Shown here: one piece after another, positions 34,294-43,177 of the stretch
Layout of the letters: every line of letters begins with the position of its first letter
Numbering within the stretch: the first letter of the stretch is position 1
Source of the DNA: Candidatus Planktophila limnetica
Lineage (GTDB): Bacteria > Actinomycetota > Actinomycetes > Nanopelagicales > Nanopelagicaceae
DNA length: 64,000 nt
Direction of reading: 5' to 3'
Assembly (NCBI RefSeq): GCF_002288365.1
Contig: NZ_CP016782.1
Location: forward strand, 868,001-932,000
Translations under genes and position numbers: made by a program
The notes under the pieces: generated by a model
Databases searched by the model: none
The model's input: only the letters and a program-made list of their open reading frames with translations
Told to the model about the DNA's origin: nothing

Positions 34294-35604
34294 ATGACTT
34301 CGCAAAAATTAACCATCCTTTTCATGCCTGAGTCCGCCTACGGCCCAACCAACCAATGCGTTGGTATCGGATACCGACTTCTCAAAGCTGGCCATCGTGT
34401 GGTCTTTGCAGCCGAAGCATCATGGGAAGGAAAGTTAAAAGCACTCGGCTTTGAAGAAGATTTAGTTAATTTAGCGCCACCTGCGCCTGCAGATTCTGAT
34501 GCAGATCCTGGACAGTTTTGGACAGATTACATTCGAGATACTTCCCCAGAATTTCGTAAGCCAACTATTGAGCAACTTGAAACATTTGTTAAACCAACGT
34601 GGCAGGCGCTCATCGATGGCGCCATGTATTGCGAACCACAATTGCGCGAGATCATTAAACGTGTAAATCCAGATGTCATTGTTGAAGATAACGTTGTTAC
34701 ATTTCCTGCACTTCTAACTGCAGGCAAACCATTTGTCCGAATCGTTTCTTGTAATCCACTTGAAGTAAAGGGAGCAAAGGTTGCTCCAACGTATTCAGGT
34801 TATGCCGCTAATGATTCAAGTAATTGGGATACATACCGCGCCGAATACAAGCGTACTCATCATGAAATGTGGTCAGCATTTAACACATGGGTGCAAGAAC
34901 AAGGCGCACCTGCTCTGCCAGAACTTGAATTCATCCACGAATCAAAAGATGCAAACATGTATGTATTTCCAGAAGTCGCCGATTACATCAAAGATCGTCC
35001 GCTTAACTCAACGTGGACTCGTATTGATTCAAGCGTTCGCGAAACAGATGGCAAATATGACATCCCTGCTGAAGTTGCAAATCGTCCAGCAGATTCAAAA
35101 CTGATCTACCTATCCCTTGGCTCATTAGGTTCTGCCGACGTCGGATTGATGAATCGATTAACTGAAGTCTTAGGAAAGACCAAGCACCGCTACATCGTGA
35201 GCATGGGCCCACAGCACGAACAGATTAAATTGGCTTCAAACATGGTCGGATCTCAATTCTTGCCACAGATCAACATCATTCCGCAGGTCGATTTGGTTAT
35301 TACTCACGGTGGAAACAACACGACCACTGAAGCAATGCATTACGGAAAGCCAATGATCTTGCTTCCGCTCTTCTGGGATCAATATGACAACGCCCAACGT
35401 ATGCACGAACTTGGTTTTGGCGTGCGCCTTGCTACCTATGCATTTACTGAAGCAGAGATGAATAGCGCTCTTGATTCCCTCCTAAGCGATGGCGCACTTG
35501 GTAAGAAGATGCGTGAAAATGCTGCGCAGATTCAAAGCCGCGATGGACTCGGTGTGGCATCTGCTCTCATTGAAAAAGTAGCACTCGCACACAAATCTAA
35601 ATAG
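34294..35604 (+). CDS. Family 1 (MGT/UGT-like) glycosyltransferase
   Basis: 436 residues, GT-B fold. N-terminal acceptor domain begins KLTILFMPESAYGPTNQCVGIGYRLLKAGHRVVF; the C-terminal donor domain carries the family signature DLVITHGGNNTTTEAMHYGK and then PMILLPLFWDQYDNAQR, which binds the nucleotide sugar. Such enzymes glycosylate small hydrophobic molecules or carotenoids. First gene of a three-gene unit with a kinase and an SIS isomerase that suggest an amino-sugar or unusual hexose. Acceptor unknown. No good ribosome site. Confidence 0.85.
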   Translation: MTSQKLTILFMPESAYGPTNQCVGIGYRLLKAGHRVVFAAEASWEGKLKALGFEEDLVNLAPPAPADSDADPGQFWTDYIRDTSPEFRKPTIEQLETFVKPTWQALIDGAMYCEPQLREIIKRVNPDVIVEDNVVTFPALLTAGKPFVRIVSCNPLEVKGAKVAPTYSGYAANDSSNWDTYRAEYKRTHHEMWSAFNTWVQEQGAPALPELEFIHESKDANMYVFPEVADYIKDRPLNSTWTRIDSSVRETDGKYDIPAEVANRPADSKLIYLSLGSLGSADVGLMNRLTEVLGKTKHRYIVSMGPQHEQIKLASNMVGSQFLPQINIIPQVDLVITHGGNNTTTEAMHYGKPMILLPLFWDQYDNAQRMHELGFGVRLATYAFTEAEMNSALDSLLSDGALGKKMRENAAQIQSRDGLGVASALIEKVALAHKSK

Positions 35605-35606
35605 AG

Positions 35607-36605
35607 ATGCATCTATCTAAGGCGCAGTGCCAGCAGCTGCTGCCACTATCGCGGGCTGACTTAATTAATGCGTGCTCAGATGTATCGGTTGATTTTCCAA
35701 TTTCTGATTCTGCAGGAATTCTTGTTTTCGAATCTGGAAATAAGAACTTTGTGGCCCCTTATGTAAAAAACAGAGAGATTCGACGCGCCCAATCAAAGGA
35801 TGCTGTAACAGCTCAATTATTGAGTAATCCACTGCCCGACGGATTGCGAACAACTATGCAGAGTGGTTCTTATTCACAGGAGCGATTTATCTCAGTAGAT
35901 CAGAGCAATGAGTCTGTAATTCTTGATGAATCAATCATTGTTAAGTGGCAACTCACTGCTCAGAAATCAATAGGTGCGCACAAAGAAGAGATACTCACCG
36001 AAAATGGATTCGCCCACTTGCCAGAGTTGCTAGGCAATATCTATTGGGATGAAAAATTGTTAGCCAGCGTAAATAAATACATTCCAGGAACAACTGATGG
36101 TTGGACTTGGTGTGTGGATAAAGCAAAAGCGAGCGACCTTGGTCCCTGGCTAGTCAACTTGGCACACTTAACTGCAGAGATGCATCGCTGCCTTGAAGGT
36201 TTGATTCATGGAGATTTTCATGTGGGTCAGATACTAAAAACGAGCCAGAGCGATCAACTCTGGGTAATTGACTTTGACGGTGACCCGCTTGCAACTGCTG
36301 AAGAAGCAATTGATCCACTTCGTGACGTGGCAAGTATGTGTGCATCTTTTTTCCACGTGGGAGCTGTCACAATCAAACACGGCGCAGATCCATCAGTAAT
36401 CAAAGAGTGGATAGTGCAAGCCGAATCAATCTATGCGGCAACGTATTTTGAAGGAAATGCATTTGACGTCAAGGCTCTGCGTGCTTTGATGCGCTCCCTT
36501 GAGAACCGAGAGTTAAAGTACGCAGATAAATTCTTACCTCAATGGCGCTATGCACCAGAGTTTGCAATCAGTTATATGGAAGAGTTGGGCTATGGATCCA
36601 ATTAA
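35607..36605 (+). CDS. Maltokinase-like sugar kinase (APH fold), possibly glucosamine kinase
   Basis: 332 residues. Protein-kinase-like/APH fold: catalytic LIHGDFHVGQILKTS and the metal-binding VIDFDGDPLA. The N-terminal ~95 residues form a cap-like region as in maltokinases. It follows the glycosyltransferase by 2 bases and overlaps the SIS gene by 14. A maltokinase-like group acting on glucosamine is known in actinobacteria, and pairing with an SIS protein would fit that; this is inference. Alternatives: maltose or another hexose. Confidence 0.78.
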   Translation: MHLSKAQCQQLLPLSRADLINACSDVSVDFPISDSAGILVFESGNKNFVAPYVKNREIRRAQSKDAVTAQLLSNPLPDGLRTTMQSGSYSQERFISVDQSNESVILDESIIVKWQLTAQKSIGAHKEEILTENGFAHLPELLGNIYWDEKLLASVNKYIPGTTDGWTWCVDKAKASDLGPWLVNLAHLTAEMHRCLEGLIHGDFHVGQILKTSQSDQLWVIDFDGDPLATAEEAIDPLRDVASMCASFFHVGAVTIKHGADPSVIKEWIVQAESIYAATYFEGNAFDVKALRALMRSLENRELKYADKFLPQWRYAPEFAISYMEELGYGSN

Positions 36606-37515
36606 ATTTGGCGAAGACTTGGCTCGCAAAGCAGACCTTGCGCACAAGCTATCAACGCAGAAGTTTCAGTGGCCAAATCTTTCGGGTCAATCACTTGTCT
36701 TTATGGGCATGGGTTCTTCTGCCTTTGCAGCGCAATCGATAGTCACACGATTACAAGCCTGCGGCAGTAATGCAACCTTTACTCTTTCAAGTAACCCAAC
36801 TCCCCCAAAAGCCAGTACGGCAAAAACTCTTATTGCAATATCTGCAACTGGAAATTCTGTAGAAACAAACGCTGCCTTTGACGCAGCATCTGGATACAAG
36901 GAAAAAATCTGGCTTACAAATGCAGCCCCTCGCGGTTCACAAACAGTTGCCATGAATGCTGGAGAAGAAACTGGTGGGGTTGCATCTCTTTCCTACTTTG
37001 CCACCCATGTTGCTTTATTGCGCTTACTTGAATCACTGGGTTGTATAACTGGATTGGAAAAATCAATTGATTTAGCAGCTGAAGCAATTGCAGATATTTA
37101 CTCTCGCAAAGATGCTTGGTTGCCTGAAATAATCAATCACATTAAATCTCCCGCTGGTTCGTACTACATCGCACCTGCTGATCGACTCTGTAGTGCACAA
37201 CAAAGTGCATTGATGATGCGCGAATCACCACGTTTGCCATCGGTTCCTTGTGAAACTGGCGACTGGAGCCATATTGATGTGTATCTGACTAAGACTCTTG
37301 ATTATCGGGCGATTTTATTTCCTGGTTCCATCTGGGAAGACCAATTGTTTAAGTGGATGCAGGAGCGTGGGTCGAAGGTACTTACCATCGGATTTGATCA
37401 TCCTCATGCAACATCATCGCTGAGATATAAAAACGATTCGGATCCGCTTGTGCGATTACTAGCTGAAACTACTTTTGCTGAAATTCTGGCCCAGCATCTG
37501 TGGGTTACAGCTTGA
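36592..37515 (+). CDS. SIS-domain phosphosugar isomerase/deaminase-like protein
   Basis: 307 residues from the ATG at 36592, inside the kinase 3' end. Two SIS-type halves: LVFMGMGSSAFAAQSIVTRL and LIAISATGNSVETNAAFDAA, then a second half with MMRESPRLPSVPCETGDWSH and FPGSIWEDQLFKWMQERGSKVLTIG. This is the GlmS-isomerase/FrlB architecture without the glutaminase domain. It probably interconverts or deaminates the phosphosugar made by the neighbouring kinase. Converges on the acetyltransferase gene with an 11-base overlap. Confidence 0.8.
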   Translation: MDPIKFGEDLARKADLAHKLSTQKFQWPNLSGQSLVFMGMGSSAFAAQSIVTRLQACGSNATFTLSSNPTPPKASTAKTLIAISATGNSVETNAAFDAASGYKEKIWLTNAAPRGSQTVAMNAGEETGGVASLSYFATHVALLRLLESLGCITGLEKSIDLAAEAIADIYSRKDAWLPEIINHIKSPAGSYYIAPADRLCSAQQSALMMRESPRLPSVPCETGDWSHIDVYLTKTLDYRAILFPGSIWEDQLFKWMQERGSKVLTIGFDHPHATSSLRYKNDSDPLVRLLAETTFAEILAQHLWVTA

Positions 37516-37942
37516 TCATGTATTGAACGTAATCATTATTTTTTGTAATTGAGTCATACAAATATCGCGCAGTTTCGTTTCCAGCCTTAGTCTGCCAATA
37601 CATACATCCAGCGCCCATAGCGATTGCTTCTTCTTTGACGTGATCAATTAGTGCTCGACCAACGCCTTTGCCCCGTGCTTCGGGAAGAGTGTATAAATCT
37701 TCAAGGTATAACTCACCCACTTCTTCCCACGTTGATTGACGCAACATTGCATGGGCAAAACCGAGAATCTTTCCATCTTCTTCTGCAACGAAACCAGTAA
37801 AGACATGACTAGAGTCAAAAAATCTATTCCACGTTAAATCAGTTGTCTGATCGGGAAGAGATGTTTCATAGAAAACTAAGTAAGCCTGCCACAGTGGATC
37901 CCACTGCTGTCGATCTAATTTTTCTATATTACGAATTTTCAC
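37505..37942 (-). CDS. GNAT-family N-acetyltransferase
   Basis: 145 residues from a GTG at 37942, where VKIRNIEKLDRQQWDPLWQAY begins the family's N-terminus; a longer frame is open but overlaps the PGPGW gene deeply. The acetyl-CoA loop is LYTLPEARGKGVGRALIDHV, followed by GAGCMYWQTKAGNETARYLYDSI. Substrate unknown. Overlaps the upstream PGPGW-family gene by 14 bases and the convergent SIS gene by 11. Confidence 0.83.
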   Translation of the reverse strand: MKIRNIEKLDRQQWDPLWQAYLVFYETSLPDQTTDLTWNRFFDSSHVFTGFVAEEDGKILGFAHAMLRQSTWEEVGELYLEDLYTLPEARGKGVGRALIDHVKEEAIAMGAGCMYWQTKAGNETARYLYDSITKNNDYVQYMIKL

Positions 37943-38195
37943 GTGGTGGCTTTTTCTTAAATAACTTTCGTGGATCTGCCTTTTTAGCTTCACTTCGTGC
38001 TCGATCAAGAAAACGCTGAGCCCAGACAAATTCACCAGCTAGAACGAGTAGACCTGCAAAAACAAAGGGCAAGGTGAAGGGTCCAGGAAGCACAACGAGT
38101 AATCCACCGATAACTAATAAGGTTCCGCCGACTACAAGAGTAATTACTTGGCGAACAGGCTTAGGCACGCCCTTCCAAGCCTTGCGGATTTCCAT
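37929..38195 (-). CDS. PGPGW-type small transmembrane protein
   Basis: 88 residues. Two hydrophobic helices (about 15-35 and 42-58) around VVLPGPFTLPFVFAGLLVLAGEFVWAQRFLD, the signature of the putative transmembrane PGPGW family, then a basic tail (KKADPRKLFKKKPPRENS). Function unknown. It is translationally coupled to the GNAT gene. Confidence 0.85.
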   Translation of the reverse strand: MEIRKAWKGVPKPVRQVITLVVGGTLLVIGGLLVVLPGPFTLPFVFAGLLVLAGEFVWAQRFLDRARSEAKKADPRKLFKKKPPRENS

Positions 38196-38243
38196 AGGCC
38201 CATTCTATTTGTAGAAAGTGATTCCTGCTAATAGTTTTGCCTT

Positions 38244-39068
38244 ATGACACGAGTGGCTGCTTGCCAGATCTCATTGAGTATTGAAAACCCTGCAGGCAAT
38301 ATTTCACATGCAAATCAAGGGATAGCCGAAGCAATTTCACATGGTGCCCAGATTATTGTCTTACCCGAATTAACAAACTCAGGATATGTATTTACTTCAG
38401 TATCAGAAGTTCAAGATCGAAGCACGACTTTAGATGGCGAAATAATCTCGCAGTGGAAAGAAATCGCTCACAAAAATGATGTTGTAATTGTCGCGGGCTT
38501 AGCTCTCTCCGTTGAATCACGCTTGTATAACGCATCTGTGATTATCGATAAGAGCGGATTACTTGGTTGGTATGCAAAAGCACATCTCTTCGGAGAAGAG
38601 CATCAATTCTTTAAATCTGGAGAAAAGCCACCGCTAGTTGTAAATACTGCACATGGTCGAATCGCAACAATGGTTTGCTATGACGTTGAATTTCCAGAGT
38701 GGGTCCGCCTTGCCATGCTCGATCGCGCAGCGCTTCTGGCAGTACCAACTAATTGGCCGAACTTAGGCCAGCTCATCCATGGAACACCAATGGAAGCAGT
38801 GCGCGTGCAGGCTGCAGCCTCCGTTAACAAAATGGTTGCAGTAGCAGCAGATCGATCTGGCCCTGAACGTGGTCACTCATGGATTTCATCATCAGTCATT
38901 ACAGATTTTGAAGGCAATATCAAAATAATTGCCAATCGCGAATCAGAAGATGATGTGCAGGTATTAGTTGCAGATGTTGAATTACCAACTGATACATCAA
39001 TTACGCCAAAAAACGATGTCCGCAAAGATCGCCAACCTGATTTATATAGCGGAATCCTGAAGTACTAA
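38244..39068 (+). CDS. Nitrilase-superfamily carbon-nitrogen hydrolase
   Basis: 274 residues. Glu-Lys-Cys triad visible: LPELTNSGYVF (Glu), WYAKAHLFGEEHQFF (Lys), and MVCYDVEFPEWVR (Cys). Cleaves a C-N amide or nitrile-like bond of a small substrate. First of three co-directional hydrolase genes (8 bases before the next). A general amidase/deaminated-glutathione-type assignment is possible; the substrate is open. Confidence 0.87.
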   Translation: MTRVAACQISLSIENPAGNISHANQGIAEAISHGAQIIVLPELTNSGYVFTSVSEVQDRSTTLDGEIISQWKEIAHKNDVVIVAGLALSVESRLYNASVIIDKSGLLGWYAKAHLFGEEHQFFKSGEKPPLVVNTAHGRIATMVCYDVEFPEWVRLAMLDRAALLAVPTNWPNLGQLIHGTPMEAVRVQAAASVNKMVAVAADRSGPERGHSWISSSVITDFEGNIKIIANRESEDDVQVLVADVELPTDTSITPKNDVRKDRQPDLYSGILKY

Positions 39069-39075
39069 GGAATTT

Positions 39076-39981
39076 ATGCGCGAAGTAATTACTCACATCA
39101 ACAAAGGTTCGGATTCTCCGGCTCGAGTATTACCCGCGGTGCGCACACCACTTCGAATCGCTCTCATCCAAGAGCCGTGGCATGGCAGCGTTGAAAAACA
39201 AAAAACTGAGATTACCGCTGCTGTGCAAGCGGCAAGTGAGTTTGCACCTGACTTAATAGTTCTGACCGAGCTCTCTTTGTATCCATATGCCTGCACTCGA
39301 CCAGATGCACAAGCAGATTTTGTTCCAGAAAAGCTAGATGGCATGAGCGTTTCATTCGCAGCCGAACTTGCCCGTTCATCTGGTGCACATGTTCTGATTT
39401 CACTCTATGAAGATGCTGGCGATAAGCAATTCAACTCTGCTGTCACGGTGGCTCCAGATGGCGGTATTGTCTTAAAGACTCGCAAAACTCATATTCCAGT
39501 CACTGCTGGATACTACGAAGATAAGTACTTCGCAGAAGGTGACTCAACTCCAGCAGTTGTGAAAATTAAGGATGCTTCCGTTGGAACACCAACCTGTTGG
39601 GATCAATGGTTTCCAGAACTTGCACGTGAATATGGATTAATCAATACAGATTTACTCTGTTACCCAACTGCAATTGGCTCAGAGCCTGATCATCCTGACT
39701 TTGATACCGAACCACTCTGGCGTCAGATGATGGTGGCCCACGCAATTGCTAATGGTCTATTTGTTGCAGCTGTTAATCGCACGGGCATAGAAGATGGAAT
39801 CACTTTCTACGGTTCATCTTTTATTAGCGATCCATACGGTCGCATCCTGGCCCGTGCAGGTGCGAGCGGTTCAGCAGTTCTTGTGGCCGACCTTGACCTT
39901 GACCAAAAACGTGACTGGCTTACACTTTTCCCATTCTTTAAAACACGACGTCCATCTGTATATAAGAACATCAACAAGTAA
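39076..39981 (+). CDS. Nitrilase-superfamily hydrolase, N-carbamoylputrescine amidase-like
   Basis: 301 residues. Triad: LTELSLYPYACTRP (Glu), KTHIPVTAGYYEDKYFAEGD (Lys) and PTCWDQWFPELARE (Cys). The KxHIP...GYYE..YF..GD and CWDQWFPE segments are those of N-carbamoylputrescine amidase (AguB), which makes putrescine. A weak AAGG precedes the ATG at 39076. With the agmatinase-family gene at 43178 and two Pot systems this suggests polyamine nitrogen use, but beta-ureidopropionase-like substrates remain possible. Confidence 0.83.
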   Translation: MREVITHINKGSDSPARVLPAVRTPLRIALIQEPWHGSVEKQKTEITAAVQAASEFAPDLIVLTELSLYPYACTRPDAQADFVPEKLDGMSVSFAAELARSSGAHVLISLYEDAGDKQFNSAVTVAPDGGIVLKTRKTHIPVTAGYYEDKYFAEGDSTPAVVKIKDASVGTPTCWDQWFPELAREYGLINTDLLCYPTAIGSEPDHPDFDTEPLWRQMMVAHAIANGLFVAAVNRTGIEDGITFYGSSFISDPYGRILARAGASGSAVLVADLDLDQKRDWLTLFPFFKTRRPSVYKNINK

Positions 39982-39990
39982 AGGAAAATC

Positions 39991-41601
39991 ATGACACGCA
40001 CACTCTTTACTAACGCAACCTTCTGGCCTGGTCAGGCAAAGGGGCAAACCTTTGGCGCGATGTTGGTAGATGGACAAAAAATTGTTGCAGTGGGCGATCA
40101 AGCGCAAAGCGCTGCACACGATAAGAAAGTGGACTTAGGTGGTGCTTTCGTTTCGCCATCATTTGGCGATGGTCACTGCCACCCAATCTTTGGTGGTCGC
40201 CAACACTTTGGACCACAGGTAACAGATATTGCAAGCGTCGATGAAATCCTTGCTGAAGTAAAACGATTTGCTGCAGCTAATCCAGATTTGCCGTGGATTA
40301 TTGGTGGCACATATGACCCAGCGCTATTGCCTAACGGAAACTTTGATGCAAAGTTATTAGATGGTGTCTGCGCTGATCGTCCTGTTGTATTAAACGCAAT
40401 TGATTACCACACCATCTGGGTAAACACCGCAGCCCTTAAAGCGGCAGGAGTCGATGCAAATACTCCTGATTTAGAAATCGGAACAATTGTTCGCCGCGAA
40501 GATGGTTCTCCAATGGGCACTATGCGCGAATGGGATGCGGTCAATTTAATTATGGATCACGCACCAAAGCCATCACTTGATCGAGAGATTGAAGCGATTA
40601 AATATTCATGTGCACGCTATGCAAAATCTGGAATCACTTGGTGGCAAGACGCGTGGATTGATCCAGGAATGGCAGAAGCGTATTTAGAGGCAGAAGAACG
40701 TGGCGTTCTCACACAAGGTGTTAATTTGGCATTTCGCGCAGACCCACGCACGTGGGAAAAAGATATGGCCTACATCCTGGAGATGCGCAAAAAGATTGAA
40801 TCATCTTCTAAGAATAAGAACCTCACTGCCGTAACAATTAAATATTTTGCAGATGGCGTTATTGAAGGTGGCACGGCTGCAATGCTCGAGCCATATTCAG
40901 ATGATCCGTGCAGCCACGGAATGCCTGTGTGGGCGTGGCCAGAACTCTTCCGCGCAGTTGCAGCCTTTGATAAAGCAGGTTTCCAAACACATATTCACGC
41001 AATTGGTGATGCTGGTATTCGCGCAGCACTAGATGCCATTGAAGGTGCGCAGAAAGCAAATCCTGCCTGGGATCGTCGTCCAACAATTGTGCACGTGCAG
41101 TTATTAGATCCCGCTGACTTTCATCGCTTCCGTGACTTAGGTGTCATTGCAAACTTTGGACCCTTGTGGTGTCGACAAGATCCAATGCAAGCAATTTCTT
41201 CTGCACCCCGTATCGGACCAGAGCGCACAGCGCGTCAATATCAATTGCGCTCTCTTATCGATGATGGTGTGCTCGTTGCATTTGGTAGTGACTGGCCTGT
41301 GACATCAGAAGTTGTCTTAGAAGGTTTGCCAGTTTCAGTTCACAGACAAACTCCGGATAAATCACCTGCTGGTGGTTGGATTCCAACTGAGAAAATCACA
41401 ATGCCAGAGGCCTTTACTGCCTATACAAGCGCTGTTGCCTATCAAGCATTTGGCGAAAAAACATGGGGCACGTTAGCTCCAGGATTTAATGCAGACTTCG
41501 TTGTTTTGCCAAAGAATCCATTTGAAATTGATCCACACGCTGTCAGCGATATGTCGGTATTACATACATATAGAAACGGAGAAGCCATTTACTCTGAGTG
41601 A
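39991..41601 (+). CDS. Amidohydrolase family protein (YtcJ/amidohydro_3 type)
   Basis: 536 residues. The metal-binding HxH-like PSFGDGHCHPIFGG near residue 60, HIHAIGDAGIRAALDAI in the middle, and VAFGSDWPVTSEV with the catalytic Asp. Ribosome site AAAGGAAA. Third in the two-amidase unit. YtcJ-type enzymes hydrolyse N-acyl or N-formyl compounds; the true substrate is unknown. The last codons form the left arm of the following terminator, whose loop carries the first bases of the stop codon. Confidence 0.87.
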   Translation: MTRTLFTNATFWPGQAKGQTFGAMLVDGQKIVAVGDQAQSAAHDKKVDLGGAFVSPSFGDGHCHPIFGGRQHFGPQVTDIASVDEILAEVKRFAAANPDLPWIIGGTYDPALLPNGNFDAKLLDGVCADRPVVLNAIDYHTIWVNTAALKAAGVDANTPDLEIGTIVRREDGSPMGTMREWDAVNLIMDHAPKPSLDREIEAIKYSCARYAKSGITWWQDAWIDPGMAEAYLEAEERGVLTQGVNLAFRADPRTWEKDMAYILEMRKKIESSSKNKNLTAVTIKYFADGVIEGGTAAMLEPYSDDPCSHGMPVWAWPELFRAVAAFDKAGFQTHIHAIGDAGIRAALDAIEGAQKANPAWDRRPTIVHVQLLDPADFHRFRDLGVIANFGPLWCRQDPMQAISSAPRIGPERTARQYQLRSLIDDGVLVAFGSDWPVTSEVVLEGLPVSVHRQTPDKSPAGGWIPTEKITMPEAFTAYTSAVAYQAFGEKTWGTLAPGFNADFVVLPKNPFEIDPHAVSDMSVLHTYRNGEAIYSE

Positions 41602-41623
41602 GTAAATGGCTTCTGCCGTTTTT
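41581..41623. terminator. Bidirectional terminator overlapping the amidohydrolase stop codon
   Basis: 14-bp perfect stem (gaagccatttactc, 41581-41594, with 41600-41613), 5-nt loop, T-run at 41619-41623. The left arm codes for the last residues of the amidohydrolase, and it also serves the converging NCS1 permease gene (stop at 41630). Confidence 0.85.
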
Positions 41624-41629
41624 AACTAC

Positions 41630-43060
41630 TTAGTGCTTTGTTAAGTTTCCTTCTGCTGCAGCCATTGCTGCTTCCTTCTTAAGGTCAAGACCTCGAGCAA
41701 GGATTAAGTAAACAATTGCACTTACTGGCAGACCAACGAAGAGTGAGTAATCCACACTTCCTAAGCTCTTAGCAATTGGTCCTGTATATGGTGTTGTAAC
41801 AAAGAATGGAATCATTGATGCAAAGCCAACGAGGTATGCAGTGTTACCGCGCCATCCCCAACGTCCGTAGATTCCGTCCTTCTTAAAGATTTCACCGATT
41901 ACATAAACGCCCTTGCGAACGAAGAAGTAATCCACCAAGTTAACCGCTGTCCATGGCGTGAAGAGGTATGCCAAGAAGACGAGTGCGTTTCCGTAGAAAC
42001 TATTAAAGCGATCTTCTCCAACGAATTGAGCGATGCCCCACACTGTTAGACCCATAATCAAGAGTGCGATTAATCGTGCCTTCTTTGTTGGATTCACTCT
42101 CTTGATTGAATCCGCCATTGAGATAAGTGTTAAAGACCCGCCGTATGCATTTACTGACATAACAACTAGAAGACCAGCAAGAAGAACAACGAGAAGTAAT
42201 GTTCCAAAGCCTGCAAAAATTGAATCTCCTACTGCTTTATATGCAGCCACTGGTGAGAGTTCTCCATCAGGACTTGATGCAAATGCACCAAGACCAAATA
42301 CCCAGATGCCAGAGAGTGCACTTGCAATATAAGTTGCCTTAAATGTTGAGCGAACACCTTCTGTTGCAGGCAAGTAGCGTGAGTAATCTGAAACATAAGG
42401 AGCCCAACCAAGTTGGAATCCCGCGACGATTACGAATGCTGTCATAAATGGTGCTAACTGGAAGTTGCCAAGATCAAAGGCACCTTCTGGAAATGAACCA
42501 CGAAGTACGACGCCAACAGTCATGACGCCCAGTGTGATAATTGATGGCCAGAAAAGAATTCTGTTAATGAAGTGAATCTGGCTATAACCATAGATTGCAA
42601 TAACAGTTGCAATGGCCGCAGCAATAAAGAATCCAACTTCTGAAGGAATCTTGAAGATTTCATTCATTGCAGCACCTGACAAGATTGCATCAGATGTGTT
42701 GTATGTAATGTAGTTAACGAGTGCGAAGATCCACACCGTCAGGGCTGCGCCGATATATCCAAACTGTGCGCGTGATTGCACCAGCTGTGGGAGTCCAAGT
42801 TGTGGTCCCTGCGCTGAGTGAAAAGCCATAAAAAATGTGCCAAAGAGTGATCCGAGCACAACTGCGATAACTGTCCAGATGAGGTTTCCACCTAGTGAGA
42901 GTGCAACAACACCTGTTGCCATAGCCACGAGGTTTACGTTTCCTACGAACCAAACATTTCCAAGGTCGCGGGATTTACCAAAGCGTTCTGAGTGGGGAAC
43001 GAAGTCAACGCTTCGTGTTTCTACTTGGGAAGGTGCCAATGTTTTATCTGACGAGCTCAT
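41630..43060 (-). CDS. NCS1-family permease (cytosine/purine/allantoin/hydantoin-like)
   Basis: 476 residues, about 12 hydrophobic helices. N-terminal SVDFVPHSERFGKSRDLGNVWFVGNVNLVAMATGVV and the substrate-lining GPQLGLPQLVQSRAQFGYIGA are NCS1 hallmarks; VLFLAYLFTPWTAVNLVDYFFVRKGVY lies near the end. Nucleobase, thiamine, allantoin and hydantoin carriers share this pattern, so the substrate is not fixed. AAGGAG precedes the ATG. A 14-base palindrome (43080-43093) lies 20 bases upstream. Probably supplies the adjacent amidohydrolases. Confidence 0.92.
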   Translation of the reverse strand: MSSSDKTLAPSQVETRSVDFVPHSERFGKSRDLGNVWFVGNVNLVAMATGVVALSLGGNLIWTVIAVVLGSLFGTFFMAFHSAQGPQLGLPQLVQSRAQFGYIGAALTVWIFALVNYITYNTSDAILSGAAMNEIFKIPSEVGFFIAAAIATVIAIYGYSQIHFINRILFWPSIITLGVMTVGVVLRGSFPEGAFDLGNFQLAPFMTAFVIVAGFQLGWAPYVSDYSRYLPATEGVRSTFKATYIASALSGIWVFGLGAFASSPDGELSPVAAYKAVGDSIFAGFGTLLLVVLLAGLLVVMSVNAYGGSLTLISMADSIKRVNPTKKARLIALLIMGLTVWGIAQFVGEDRFNSFYGNALVFLAYLFTPWTAVNLVDYFFVRKGVYVIGEIFKKDGIYGRWGWRGNTAYLVGFASMIPFFVTTPYTGPIAKSLGSVDYSLFVGLPVSAIVYLILARGLDLKKEAAMAAAEGNLTKH

Positions 43061-43079
43061 TGATTCTCCTTAAAGGTAC

Positions 43080-43093
43080 CCGGATGCATCCGG
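43080..43093. promoter_or_regulatory. Perfect 14-base palindrome upstream of the NCS1 permease
   Basis: CCGGATGCATCCGG is fully self-complementary and sits just before the ribosome site of the permease gene. Its place suits a repressor operator or a short leader hairpin; no regulator is encoded beside it. Confidence 0.45.
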
Positions 43094-43177
43094 ACATAAG
43101 GAAAATGGTAGAACTCAACAAGGGCAATGTCTTGAATACTGGTGAGTTTTTCTAATTAATTTGAGCGTGAATGCAGA

